64,000 bases of DNA. Source: Bacteroides zoogleoformans (GTDB lineage Bacteria; Bacteroidota; Bacteroidia; Bacteroidales; Bacteroidaceae). Positions within the stretch are counted from its first letter, which is position 1. Each line of letters starts with the position of its first letter. The stretch is taken from contig NZ_CP027231.1 of the NCBI RefSeq assembly GCF_002998435.1, positions 682,001 to 746,000 of the forward strand. Direction: 5' to 3'. The notes beneath the pieces were generated by a model, which saw only the letters and a program-made list of their open reading frames with translations, did not search any database and was not told the origin of the DNA. This document shows, one piece after another, positions 7,777 to 17,452 of this stretch. The translations under genes and the position numbers were made by a program.

Positions 7777-9936
7777 ATGGATATCGTACAGTTCATTTCA
7801 CAGTTCTTCTACCGCATACGCTATTGGTTGGTATGGGGCAGTCTTCTTGTAACCGGAGCTGTGATTTACTTCACACAGTTTCTGCCTTTCACCTATACAG
7901 TGAACAGCCAGATCTATGCAGGCGTAACCAACGAAACCAATCTTGACGGTAGCAGAGTGGTGAACGTGGGCAGCACCTTTGACAACCTCATAAACATAGC
8001 CAAGTCTAAAAGTACCTTGGAGAAAGTATCGTTGCGACTGCTTGCCACCAACTTGGTGCACGGCGAGGAGTGGAATGACAACCAATATATCAAGGCCAAA
8101 CACTATCGTCAGTTGCTGCGATCAGCCCCGAAAGAAGTATTGTCTCTGGTAGACCGCAATTCCGTAGAAAAAACCACGGAAAATCTGCAAAAATACCGAA
8201 AGGAAAACGGTAGGAATTTTGTCTATGGCATGTTCAGCCGCCCCGTACCTTTCTATGGGCAAAATGCGCTTAAATCTATTGACATAAAACGATTGGATAA
8301 CAGCGACCTGCTAAACATATCTTATACTTGCGAAGACCCGGGAATTGCCCAGCATACGGTAAAACTTGTGGAAGACGAGTTGCTGAAAGCATATGAAATT
8401 CTCCGCTTCAGTGCCACCAACAACGTGATAGCCTATTTTGAGGAACAGGTTAGGCTTGCCAAAGAGTTACTCACCAGAGAAGAAGATGATTTGATGAACT
8501 ATAATGTAGCAAAACAAGTCATCAATTATAATGAACAAACTAAAGCACTTGCCATAACAAAATATCAAGTAGACGACCGTGAAGAATTAACCACACGTAC
8601 TTATGAGAGCGCTGTGGCACTTCGCCAAATGTTGGAGGATAAAATGGATATACGGGCCAAAATAATCCGTGACAACACAAACTTGCTACAGCAGTTAGAA
8701 AAGGTTACCAACTTGAATCAAAAGATCTTGGAAGAAGAAATATTTACATCCGACAAAAATTACAATAACAATAAAAACTTAATCCAAAATAAAGCCGAAC
8801 TTAAGAAAACGGAACAAGCTATTAGTCATTTATCTGACAATCTTAACGAATATAATTTCACAAAAGAGGGAGTCGGTATTGAAAATATGGTAATAGAATG
8901 GCTTTTAGCATGCGTCAATGAGGCAAAGGCAAAGGCAGAGTTGAAAGTTCTTCAAGAACGTAAAAATGATATAACTGACCAATTTCAAACATTTTCTCCC
9001 GTAGGCACCCAAGTGAAGCGCAAGGAGCGCGCCGTGGGCATAGCCGAGGATACCTACCGCCAGCAACTTCACGGTCTGTCAGAGGCTCACCTTCGCCTGC
9101 AGAATATCAAAATGACCACCGCCAACCTTCAGATCATCGCCCCACCCGATTTTCCACTTGAGGACAATGGGCGCAAACGCATGTTCTACATCATCGTGGC
9201 CTTTGTGAGCAGCCTTGTGTTCATCAGTGCCTATTTTCTTATTATAGAGTTGCTGGATCGCACGTTGCGCGACGCCGAACGCAGTCACCGGCTCACAAGA
9301 CTTCCGGTCATCGCAGCTTTCAACGGCATCAGCAATCTCAAGTTCCGTGGCTTCCTGAAGGCTTGCAACCGGCGTGCGGCAGCCTATTCGTGTCGTCAGC
9401 TCAATAATTATCTGGCAGTGGGTCGTCCCACGGTCATCAACCTGCTCAGCATGGAAGAGCGAGAAGGGAAATCTTTCCTCGCCAAATATTTCATTGACTA
9501 TTGGAGAACAGAAAACCTCAACGTGCGGTTGGTGAAAGCCGGGGTGGACTTCGAGACCAACACGCAGACCTACATACAGGCGCGCCGTTTGTCCGACTTC
9601 TGGCAGCTCAATGGTGCGGAACAAGCACCCGATATTATCCTTGTAGAATATCCTGCGGCCTCTGTCGCCACCCTTCCGTTGGCAGTGATAAAGCAGGCTG
9701 ACTTTAATCTACTGATAGCCAATGCCGCCCGGTTATGGGGCAAGGACGACAACGTTCGCCTAAAGTCCATACGAGAGGCTTTGGATGAAACCCGCATGGC
9801 ATTGTACCTGAACAACGCCGACCGTGATGTGGTTGAGAGTTTCACTGGTGAACTTCCACCGAGAACTCCGCTTCACAGTTTCTTCACTCGTCTGGCTCAA
9901 TTGGGTCTGACCTCAAAACGTGCGGCTGTAAAATAA
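7777..9936 (+). CDS. Polysaccharide co-polymerase (Wzz/GumC domain) with degenerate BY-kinase-like C terminus
   Basis: A 719-residue inner-membrane protein. It has an N-terminal transmembrane helix (about 20-38), a long periplasmic Wzz-type region with coiled coil (about 200-450), a second transmembrane helix (about 468-490), and a cytoplasmic domain. The cytoplasmic domain keeps a P-loop-like EEREGKS near residue 560 and a hydrophobic strand DIILVEYPA in place of the usual Walker B (ILDTPP), but has no C-terminal tyrosine cluster. It probably controls chain length and bridges to the outer-membrane protein encoded just before it, without normal tyrosine autokinase activity. The central coding part (about 8500-9000) is more AT-rich than its flanks. 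Confidence 0.8.
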   Translation: MDIVQFISQFFYRIRYWLVWGSLLVTGAVIYFTQFLPFTYTVNSQIYAGVTNETNLDGSRVVNVGSTFDNLINIAKSKSTLEKVSLRLLATNLVHGEEWNDNQYIKAKHYRQLLRSAPKEVLSLVDRNSVEKTTENLQKYRKENGRNFVYGMFSRPVPFYGQNALKSIDIKRLDNSDLLNISYTCEDPGIAQHTVKLVEDELLKAYEILRFSATNNVIAYFEEQVRLAKELLTREEDDLMNYNVAKQVINYNEQTKALAITKYQVDDREELTTRTYESAVALRQMLEDKMDIRAKIIRDNTNLLQQLEKVTNLNQKILEEEIFTSDKNYNNNKNLIQNKAELKKTEQAISHLSDNLNEYNFTKEGVGIENMVIEWLLACVNEAKAKAELKVLQERKNDITDQFQTFSPVGTQVKRKERAVGIAEDTYRQQLHGLSEAHLRLQNIKMTTANLQIIAPPDFPLEDNGRKRMFYIIVAFVSSLVFISAYFLIIELLDRTLRDAERSHRLTRLPVIAAFNGISNLKFRGFLKACNRRAAAYSCRQLNNYLAVGRPTVINLLSMEEREGKSFLAKYFIDYWRTENLNVRLVKAGVDFETNTQTYIQARRLSDFWQLNGAEQAPDIILVEYPAASVATLPLAVIKQADFNLLIANAARLWGKDDNVRLKSIREALDETRMALYLNNADRDVVESFTGELPPRTPLHSFFTRLAQLGLTSKRAAVK

Positions 9937-9943
9937 ATAAAGC

Positions 9944-11422
9944 ATGTTGACTTCAAACCGAGACATACCCATAGGGACAATCAGTTCCGCCATCGTAGCG
10001 GTCGGGTTGTTTACCATAGCCTACCATTGCATGCGTGGTCAGACTATCGGTGCCCTTGCCGTGGCAGGCATTCCGCTTGCCGCATTATGGTTCAGCGTAT
10101 CGGTCCGCTACCCCATCATCAGCCTTTTCACCTATGGAGCCACAGCATGTTTTTGGGGAGCCATAGCCCGTAGGTTAGAACGCTTCACCAACATCAGCGC
10201 ACTGCTTGAGGTGACATTGATCTACTTCTTCGCCTGCATGTTGTTTCATGCCCTCACCACACGCGATTTTCAGTGGAAACGGGCGTTCAATCCACTCACG
10301 GTTGGCTTTTTTGCATGGTTCGTATACTGTTTCGTCGAACTCATCAACCCCAGCGCACTAACCGAAGCTTGGATAAACTCGCGCAGTTTCTATCCTAATA
10401 TGGTGCTTTTGGCCATATTCTGCTCCGTATTGTTCACCAAATACAATCACCTGAAGTATTTAGTAAATGGACTGGCCATATTCGTGATAATCACTTTCAT
10501 CAAGATGATGATACAGAAAGAACTTGGTTTTGACGAATACGAAATCAGGTGGCTGATGGCCGGCAGCTACCGCACCCACCTGCTCTCGTCGGGTACGCGC
10601 TATTTCTCCACTTTTTCCGATGCGGGCAACTTTGGGTCAAACATGGGGGGCTTCGCATTGATGTATGCCATTCTGGCGATCTATACCGGTAGCAGGCGAT
10701 TCAAACTATTCTATTTGTTAGTGTCCGCTCTTGCCATTGTAGGCATGTTCATGTCGGGCACCCGTGGAGCCATGATTGTACCGTTGGGAGGGATGATACT
10801 CTTCACCATCATTGCCAAAAACATAAAGATGACAGCCATTGTCGGTGTATGCGCCATCGTCATCTACCTCTTTTTCGCCCACACCTACATAGGCGAGGGC
10901 AACCAGTATGTGCGCCGCATGCGCACGGCTTTCAAGCCTTCGGAAGACGCTTCGCTCAACGTGCGACTCGAAAACCAGAAGCTCATAGCTGAATACCTTA
11001 AGGACAAACCTTTCGGCGAGGGCATGGGACTGGCCGGTGTGGAGTCGCGGAAATACGGCGAACGCTACATCACCGAAATCCCTGTGGACTCTTACTACGT
11101 GAAGATATGGGTGCAGACCGGCATCGTGGGTATACTGTTACACGTGGGCATATTCGTGCTACTCATCCTATGGGGCTGCTATGTCATCATGTTCAAAGTG
11201 AAAGACAAAAAGATACGATACATTCTTTCGGGAATGATTTGCTCTCTGTTCGGATTGATGCTGAGCGCCTACGGCAACCAGTTCTTCGGACAGCCCAACA
11301 CGCAGTTCCTTTTGTTCACTTTCATGGCCTGCATACTTAACGGCTCCTACATAGACCGCGATTTTTCAGAAAGCAGGCAAAAAAAACAATCAGTTAAAAC
11401 CCTAAAAACAATATCCGTATGA
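9944..11422 (+). CDS. O-antigen ligase / Wzy polymerase-like membrane protein
   Basis: A 492-residue polytopic membrane protein with about 10-12 hydrophobic segments. The region SGTRGAMIVPLGG (about residues 270-282) and the large periplasmic loop that follows, with GEGNQYVRRMRTAF and GEGMGLAG, match the Wzy_C/O-antigen ligase family, which polymerises lipid-linked repeat units or transfers the finished chain. It sits between the co-polymerase and the glycosyltransferases, where a Wzy polymerase is expected. It overlaps the next gene by 4 bp. Polymerase rather than ligase is an inference from context. Confidence 0.75.
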   Translation: MLTSNRDIPIGTISSAIVAVGLFTIAYHCMRGQTIGALAVAGIPLAALWFSVSVRYPIISLFTYGATACFWGAIARRLERFTNISALLEVTLIYFFACMLFHALTTRDFQWKRAFNPLTVGFFAWFVYCFVELINPSALTEAWINSRSFYPNMVLLAIFCSVLFTKYNHLKYLVNGLAIFVIITFIKMMIQKELGFDEYEIRWLMAGSYRTHLLSSGTRYFSTFSDAGNFGSNMGGFALMYAILAIYTGSRRFKLFYLLVSALAIVGMFMSGTRGAMIVPLGGMILFTIIAKNIKMTAIVGVCAIVIYLFFAHTYIGEGNQYVRRMRTAFKPSEDASLNVRLENQKLIAEYLKDKPFGEGMGLAGVESRKYGERYITEIPVDSYYVKIWVQTGIVGILLHVGIFVLLILWGCYVIMFKVKDKKIRYILSGMICSLFGLMLSAYGNQFFGQPNTQFLLFTFMACILNGSYIDRDFSESRQKKQSVKTLKTISV

Positions 11423-12645
11423 TGGACATTTTTTCCATATTCAATCCCGACTGGTGGATGGACGAGAACAACAATGCACTGCAAATTGCCGACGCTGTGC
11501 TGTTTCTATTTTTATCTATTCCGGTAATTTATTTGTTTATATGTTCTCTTTTTTCCTTGGGCAAGTATAAGAACCCCTATCCCAAAGCTGCAATAGAACA
11601 TCGCTTTCTGGTATTGTTCAGTGTATTACGCAATGGCAAAGAAGTGATTGAGTCCATCAACTATTTTTTGGATACGCAAAATTATCCGCGCGAGAAATAC
11701 GACATAGCCGTGGCTGCAACACAATTGTCCGAAGAGGATTTGATTACCTTACTGCAAATGCCGGTCAACATCGTTGTGCCCGATCGCGAGCAATGTACTA
11801 AGGTCTATGCCATCCAGCAGGCCATGGAACGTTATTCTCCGAATGAATACGACATGGTAGTCATCTTCAATTCAGATAACCGCATTGTGCCCAATGCGCT
11901 CAATCTGTTCAACAACGCATTTTATTCAGGTTGTGATGCCATTCAAGCGCATCGCATGACGGAGAACCTCACCACCAGCATTGCTATTCTCAATGCCGCC
12001 AGTGAGGAAATCAATAACAACCTTTTCCGTAAGGCACATACCCGCATGGGATTCTCTTCCGCACTGATCGGTTCGGCCATGGCATTCGAATTCCAGATGT
12101 TTCATGGAATTGCGCCCACCCTATCCGGTTCGGACTTGACAAAATCCATGGAAACGGCCCTGCTAAAGCAAAACATCTATACCGAATACATGGAAGAAGT
12201 AGTGTGTTACAGCAAGAAAGAAGATAATGCCGATAGTTATGAGGCACGCAGGCAGGAATGGATCGAGACTCAATACAGCACTACTTTCCATGCCATAAAG
12301 AAGCTTCCTTTGGCCATGCTGAAAGGAGAGTGGGATTATGTAAACAAGCTGTTCCAATGGTTGCTTCCTTCGCGCTTCCTGCTCATTGCCCTTATTACTT
12401 TCTGTACCTTCATCGTGACCATACTCGATTGGACTATAAGCCTAAAATGGTATATGCTGTTAGCTTGCATCACATTGACATTTATCATGGCCTTGCCAGA
12501 AGGTGAAATAGCCCGGCGCTTCAAAAATGCTTTCTGGGCATTACCTGTCCTTATTTTTGCCTCTCTATTCAGTCACATTAAACAGTTTAAGAAGAAAAAA
12601 AATAATAATAACGTTTCAGCAGATACAAAAACTGAAAAAAAATGA
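11419..12645 (+). CDS. Membrane GT2-like protein with altered catalytic motifs
   Basis: A 408-residue protein with an N-terminal membrane helix, a GT-A-like domain and C-terminal membrane helices. It is clearly a paralog of the GT2 at 24198-25370: both share SEEINN and ALIGS(A/G)MAF blocks. In this copy the usual DxD is NSDN, the ED position reads SME, and the QxxRW motif is replaced by RRQEW. These changes would be expected to weaken or abolish normal glycosyl transfer, so it may be a partner subunit or a diverged enzyme. Start and stop overlap both neighbours (ATGA type), so it belongs to the plus-strand operon. Confidence 0.7.
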   Translation: MMDIFSIFNPDWWMDENNNALQIADAVLFLFLSIPVIYLFICSLFSLGKYKNPYPKAAIEHRFLVLFSVLRNGKEVIESINYFLDTQNYPREKYDIAVAATQLSEEDLITLLQMPVNIVVPDREQCTKVYAIQQAMERYSPNEYDMVVIFNSDNRIVPNALNLFNNAFYSGCDAIQAHRMTENLTTSIAILNAASEEINNNLFRKAHTRMGFSSALIGSAMAFEFQMFHGIAPTLSGSDLTKSMETALLKQNIYTEYMEEVVCYSKKEDNADSYEARRQEWIETQYSTTFHAIKKLPLAMLKGEWDYVNKLFQWLLPSRFLLIALITFCTFIVTILDWTISLKWYMLLACITLTFIMALPEGEIARRFKNAFWALPVLIFASLFSHIKQFKKKKNNNNVSADTKTEKK

Positions 12646-13769
12646 GAATAGCCATTGAAGCACAGCGCATCTTCCGATGCGACAAGCATGGGATGGACTT
12701 TGTTATTTTAGAGGTTCTGAAGGAGCTTCAAAGCCGAAAAGGTGACAATGAATATTTTGTGTTTGTTGCACCTGGCGAAGACCGTTGCCTGCACGAATCG
12801 GCCAATCTTCATATCATCGAATTGAAATGTCCCATCTATCCACTATGGGAACAGATAGCTTTGCCCTTAGCCGTCAGACGTTTAAAGGTCGACATGCTAC
12901 ATTGCACCTCCAACACAGCACCATTGTATTCGGACGTACCCATTGTACTGACACTTCATGACATCATTTTTTTGGATAAAGAGAAGCCTGGAGGGATGTC
13001 ACGTTATCAACAATTAGGTCGGTACTACCGTCGTTGGAATGTTCCGAAAATTGTAGGGCGTTGCCGTCACGTCATTACAGTGTCTGAAACGGAGTGTAGC
13101 AATATTTTAAAAGAATTCCCCATGTTGGAAAACCGTCTCAGTGTGGCATATAACGGATACAGCAATCAGTACCGCACATTGTCGAAAGACGAGACGGTTT
13201 CCGTCACCCGCAAATACATAGCGGAAGACGAATACCTTCTGTTTCTGGGAAACACCGATCCGCGCAAGAACACAAGGGGCGTATTACGCTCCTACCATGA
13301 ATATCTGAATCGGTCGCAAAGAAAAATGAAACTTATTGTAACCGGAACGGAACAGGCTTACGTAGAAAGCATGTTAATCGATATGGGCATTGACAGTTGT
13401 GCGCCCAATATCATTTATACGGGTTATGTGCCCGGTGAAGATTTACCGGCCCTATATAACGGTGCCTTCACCTTTCTTTTTCCTTCAATCAAGGAAGGAT
13501 TCGGCATTCCCATACTCGAAGCTATGGCATGCGGCACGCCGGTTATCACAGGAAACGCCTCTGCCATGCCCGAAGTGGCAGGGCCGGGTGCCATTCTCGT
13601 CAATCCGCAGAAACCGCAAGAGATAACAGACGCATTGCTGCGCTTGGAAACCGATAACCTCTTCTACAAGCAACAAGTACATTACGGTTTGAAACGCGTG
13701 GAGCAATTTTCTTGGAAAAACACAGCTGAAGAGTATGTAAAAATTTATAATGATATATTAGTAAAATAG
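12642..13769 (+). CDS. Glycosyltransferase family 4
   Basis: A 375-residue cytoplasmic or membrane-associated GT-B enzyme. The C-terminal nucleotide-sugar site is intact: FLGNTDPRKN, then SIKEGFGIPILEAMACGTPV with the EX7E glutamates, then ASAMPEVAGPGA. The N terminus begins MRIAIEAQRIF, a common GT4 start. It probably adds one retaining linkage to the lipid-linked repeat unit; the donor and acceptor cannot be read. It overlaps the preceding gene by 4 bp and is followed by a 52-bp gap without a clear terminator. Confidence 0.85.
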   Translation: MRIAIEAQRIFRCDKHGMDFVILEVLKELQSRKGDNEYFVFVAPGEDRCLHESANLHIIELKCPIYPLWEQIALPLAVRRLKVDMLHCTSNTAPLYSDVPIVLTLHDIIFLDKEKPGGMSRYQQLGRYYRRWNVPKIVGRCRHVITVSETECSNILKEFPMLENRLSVAYNGYSNQYRTLSKDETVSVTRKYIAEDEYLLFLGNTDPRKNTRGVLRSYHEYLNRSQRKMKLIVTGTEQAYVESMLIDMGIDSCAPNIIYTGYVPGEDLPALYNGAFTFLFPSIKEGFGIPILEAMACGTPVITGNASAMPEVAGPGAILVNPQKPQEITDALLRLETDNLFYKQQVHYGLKRVEQFSWKNTAEEYVKIYNDILVK

Positions 13770-13821
13770 CAACAAACTTGTATGAGATAATCATGTGTGC
13801 ATACTTTAACTTCAAAAGGCT

Positions 13822-15021
13822 ATGAAAGACTTCATCATTACCAGCCTGCAATCGTGGGACATTGAGATAGGAAGCACCATTAAAAACACCGCTTTGGAGA
13901 TTTCAAAGCAGAATCGAGTGATCTACGTCAGCACACCGCTTGACATTACCTCTCGCTTGAAAGGCGACAAGCAATCAGCCGCTTATCGTCACCGGATGAA
14001 GGTGCTTAAAGGAGAAACATCCGTCTTGCGGAGAATCAATGAAAACATGTGGATATTGGATTGTCCCTTTACGCTACTTCCCGTGGGACAGCTCCCTACT
14101 CCGTTGTTCAATCTCTTCAACCGGATGAACAACAGAAAGCTGGGACACTGGATAGTGAAGATGGCCGACGAATTGGGATTTAAAGACTATATCCACCTGA
14201 TTGACACCGATATTTTCCGCAGCCGCTATCTGAAAGAGTACATCCACCCCACCATCAGTATCTATTACCGGCGCGACTATGTCATCGGCGAAAGCTATTG
14301 GCACAAACATGGTGCACGGTCGGAATACGCATTGGCGGCATCCGCCGACATTGTATTGGCCAATTCCACCAATTTTGCAACCGAGCTGCAAGCCTATAAC
14401 CCCAAAACCTACCCGATTGAAACCGGTGTAAACCTGTCTCTCTACGATGCCTCTAAAAGATATGAAACGCCGGAAGACATAAAAAACATCCCCCATCCCA
14501 TCATCGGATACTTGGGTACCGTGAACAGTACACGCCTGGACGGAGACTTACTCCTGACTTTGGCCAAGCAACGCCCTCAATACAGTTTTGTGTTCACCGG
14601 CCCCGAAGATGCAGGTTTTCAAGCGCACCCCATCCACCATGTGCCTAACGTGTATTTTCTCGGGAAGAAAACGGTGGACGAACTGCCGGCCTATTTACGT
14701 GCCTACGATGTGTGCATCAATCCGCAAATGGTCAACCCGATAACTGATGGTAATTACCCTTTGAAGATTGACGAGTATCTGGCTATGGGCAAACCCACAG
14801 TAGCTACCGCCACCCATACCATGCGCGATGTCTTCGCAACCCACACGCATCTTGCCGGTAATCAAGAGGAGTGGCAGGCTGCCATCGATACCGCCGTGAA
14901 AGAAATCGGCAACAAACAGCTGGAACAGAAACGCGTGGCCTTTGCCGAGACGCATAGCTGGGGGCACAGCGTACAGAAAATTTATGGAATCATCAAAGAC
15001 TATCAGGAGGAGAAAAAATGA
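13822..15021 (+). CDS. GT-B glycosyltransferase (TuaH-like)
   Basis: A 399-residue GT-B fold protein. The N terminus (MKDFIITSLQSWD, then VIYVSTPLD) and the central IIGYLGTVNSTRLDGDLL, which opens the C-terminal Rossmann domain, resemble TuaH-type transferases of cell-surface polysaccharide clusters. The C-terminal part carries NVYFLGKK, the INPQ region, and PLKIDEYLAMGKPTVAT, where the Glu acts in donor binding. The stop overlaps the start of the next gene by 4 bp. Sugar specificity is unknown. Confidence 0.75.
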   Translation: MKDFIITSLQSWDIEIGSTIKNTALEISKQNRVIYVSTPLDITSRLKGDKQSAAYRHRMKVLKGETSVLRRINENMWILDCPFTLLPVGQLPTPLFNLFNRMNNRKLGHWIVKMADELGFKDYIHLIDTDIFRSRYLKEYIHPTISIYYRRDYVIGESYWHKHGARSEYALAASADIVLANSTNFATELQAYNPKTYPIETGVNLSLYDASKRYETPEDIKNIPHPIIGYLGTVNSTRLDGDLLLTLAKQRPQYSFVFTGPEDAGFQAHPIHHVPNVYFLGKKTVDELPAYLRAYDVCINPQMVNPITDGNYPLKIDEYLAMGKPTVATATHTMRDVFATHTHLAGNQEEWQAAIDTAVKEIGNKQLEQKRVAFAETHSWGHSVQKIYGIIKDYQEEKK

Positions 15022-15968
15022 ACTATCGCAACATAAACGACCTGAACGAAATCATTCTGAAGCGGCTCTACATCCTGCCGCGCGATTTCGACCTCATTGT
15101 GGGCATTCCGCGCAGCGGCATGTTTCCAGCCAATCTGCTGGCACTTTACCTGAACCGTCCAGTAACAGATTTAGATTCTTTCCGGAACGGCCATATTTAT
15201 AAGTCGGGAGAACGTGGCCGTTTTTTCGACATGCATCAATTCAAAAAAATTTTAATAGTAGACGACAGTCTGGCAACCGGATCGGCCCTGAATAAATGCA
15301 AGGAGTTGCTGAAAGAGCTGCAAGGAGACTTTGATATCAGCTACTGTGTGGTATATGCTGCTCCGGAGAAGACAAATATGGTGGATTACTATTTCGAGGC
15401 AGTTCCTCTTCCGCGCTATTTTCAGTGGAACATCATGAATCATACCGGCATCAGGAAAGCTTGTTTCGATATTGACGGTGTGTTGTGCGTAAACCCCACT
15501 CCAGAAGAAAACGATGACGGCGAGCGCTACCGTCATTTCCTGCTCCATGCCAAGCCCCTATTCATTCCCGGCGCTCCCATCGGCACATTGGTAACTTCAC
15601 GGTTAGAGAAATATCGCCCCGAAACGGAAACATGGCTGTCCAAGCACCATGTGAAATACAACAAACTTCTGATGCTCGACTTACCCGACATGGCCACTCG
15701 CCAACGCACCAATTGCCACGCCGCATTCAAAGCTGAAGAGTTTGCTTCGTCTATAGACTATATGCTGTTTGTAGAAAGCAACCTCCGACAAGCTATTGAA
15801 ATAAACCGTATCACCAAGAAACCGGTGCTCTGCACTGAGAATTTCCAAATGATTTACAATTCCAAGTCATTGATATACAACCTAAAGTCGGGACAAAGCC
15901 TACCCCGGCTGCGCAACTTTCTTTTAGATATCCGCAATTACATCCGGCGAACGATGAGAAAGGAATAG
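15018..15968 (+). CDS. Phosphoribosyltransferase-HAD fusion protein
   Basis: A 316-residue two-domain protein. Residues 1 to about 135 form a type I phosphoribosyltransferase: VGIPRSGMFPA at the N terminus and the PRPP-binding loop ILIVDDSLATGSAL at about 77-91. Residues about 145-290 look like a HAD phosphatase: motif I CFDIDGVLC at 149, motif II TSR in LVTSRLEKY, and a late acidic motif LFVESN. It is the last gene of the plus-strand polysaccharide operon. A PRTase joined to a phosphatase could make or recycle a phosphoribosyl-type precursor or modify the glycan, but this is inference. The HAD domain lacks an obvious second Asp beyond DID. Confidence 0.7.
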   Translation: MNYRNINDLNEIILKRLYILPRDFDLIVGIPRSGMFPANLLALYLNRPVTDLDSFRNGHIYKSGERGRFFDMHQFKKILIVDDSLATGSALNKCKELLKELQGDFDISYCVVYAAPEKTNMVDYYFEAVPLPRYFQWNIMNHTGIRKACFDIDGVLCVNPTPEENDDGERYRHFLLHAKPLFIPGAPIGTLVTSRLEKYRPETETWLSKHHVKYNKLLMLDLPDMATRQRTNCHAAFKAEEFASSIDYMLFVESNLRQAIEINRITKKPVLCTENFQMIYNSKSLIYNLKSGQSLPRLRNFLLDIRNYIRRTMRKE

Positions 15969-16035
15969 GATAACAGATCGAAAATAAGCTCGGCAGGTGC
16001 CAATAAAACTTTAAAAAGAAGATCAAAACAATCTC

Positions 16036-17106
16036 TTAATGTTTAAAATGCACCCACCTCCTGATCCTCTTTTTCACTTGCAAGGCCTTTCCTAAAGTCA
16101 CTACACCGTATTTCAGTGTCATGGGCAGGGAAAAAAAGGTGCGAAGAAAAAGGTATTTGGCTGTCCGTTTTCCTCCGTGCAGGCGAGTGGGAGAGGCAAA
16201 ATGTGCCGACAAAATCTGCCGTATCAGCTCTTTCCTCAATGCAGTAGATAGCAGATGCGAGTCTGCGATGCGATAGGCATGGTAGAGACTCATCTCCATG
16301 ATGTCCACCAACAGACTGCAATAGAATGTCTCAGCAGTGAGGGGACTGATATAATTACTCTTCAACTGCTGTATCTCAACGTATTGGCGCGCTATTTTCT
16401 CCGTATATCCCCGTGAGGCCGAGAGACCGGACACGGATTCGGGATTGTAAGTGTAGTACAGCGTAGAATCGGGAATGAGGTGGCAGGAACGGGCATTCAG
16501 GATGACTTGATAGGTGAACCATGGGTCTTCATTGCAGTGTCCAGGTTGGCAGCGTATGTTATGTTTTTTCAGGAAGTCAAGCCGATAGAGTTTATTCCAC
16601 GAGGCCACAAACAGCTCTTTGCCCTCTCCGTAACGATAGCGCGCCACAGGATAGGTGCCACCTTCTACCAGTGTGTCTTCATAGCGGCAACCTTTGTAGG
16701 TCTTTCCGTTCATGTCCACACGCACAAACGAGGCGGCCACGAAGTCCACCGGATGGTTCTGCATTTGGTTGTAAAGAATTTCTATGCATTCAGGCACAAT
16801 CACGTCGTCGCAATCCATCGTGAAGAGATACACACCCTGCGCATGGTCCAAAATGGTGTTCCGGGCCACGGCTATACCCCGGTTGCGTTGCTGGTCGATG
16901 ATGTGTACGGCTCTGCCGCGCGGATGCCCGGCCACCACACGACGCACGATATCCATGCTGTTTCCTTTGTCATCTACAAAAAGATATTCAATGTTCGGAT
17001 AGGTTTGGTTCAAGGCAGACAGCAGGGTGCGTTCTATCAAGTCTACGGCATTGTATACAGGTATTCCGAAAGATATCAAAGGATAGTTGTTCTGATCCAT
17101 TTTCAT
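16036..17106 (-). CDS. Glycosyltransferase family 2
   Basis: A 356-residue GT-A enzyme. The N-terminal domain shows SFGIPVYNAVDLIERTLLS, YLFVDDKG, RNRGIAVARNT and the metal-binding FTMDCDDVI, all in the normal order for inverting GT2 enzymes. I placed the start at 17106 (MKMDQ); the open frame runs on to 17244, but that extension has no family similarity. The gene stands alone on the minus strand, between the plus operon and the divergent flippase. Confidence 0.8.
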   Translation of the reverse strand: MKMDQNNYPLISFGIPVYNAVDLIERTLLSALNQTYPNIEYLFVDDKGNSMDIVRRVVAGHPRGRAVHIIDQQRNRGIAVARNTILDHAQGVYLFTMDCDDVIVPECIEILYNQMQNHPVDFVAASFVRVDMNGKTYKGCRYEDTLVEGGTYPVARYRYGEGKELFVASWNKLYRLDFLKKHNIRCQPGHCNEDPWFTYQVILNARSCHLIPDSTLYYTYNPESVSGLSASRGYTEKIARQYVEIQQLKSNYISPLTAETFYCSLLVDIMEMSLYHAYRIADSHLLSTALRKELIRQILSAHFASPTRLHGGKRTAKYLFLRTFFSLPMTLKYGVVTLGKALQVKKRIRRWVHFKH

Positions 17107-17244
17107 AGGGTAATTACGCTTCCAATATTGAAAACACAAAGATAGGTTTTTTGAGCGAAAAACGGCATTCTTTAGTACAAAAACAAAGGAGTGGGGGTCT
17201 ATAAAGACAAGGCAAGACAAGGCTGGTTCTCCACTTTCAGACAC

Positions 17245-17452
17245 TGATGCCGCTGTAACACAAATTCATCTCTTCATCCCTTGACGAGTGAGGAGGAGAA
17301 TTATTATAAATCCTTATTCAGGAGTCACATTAAAAGGTAAAAATTCTTTCTCCGCACGACAAATAGATAGAATCTCATTAAAAATATCTATCTTTGCATC
17401 AGGATACTTTCAAAGTATCAGGAAATGACAAACCAAGCACTCGGATAATCCT
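17245..17452 (+). promoter_or_regulatory. Divergent intergenic region with -7-like box for the flippase
   Basis: TATCTTTG at 17389-17396 fits the Bacteroides -7 element and lies about 57 bp before the flippase start. I could not find a matching TTTG near -33, so this is a candidate only. The rest of the AT-rich region shows no gene and no inverted repeats of the kind used for invertible capsule promoters. Confidence 0.35.

Noticed and set aside
13390..13626. Short overlapping ORFs inside the GT4 and other polysaccharide genes
   Set aside because: They are out-of-frame shadows of genes with full catalytic motifs.
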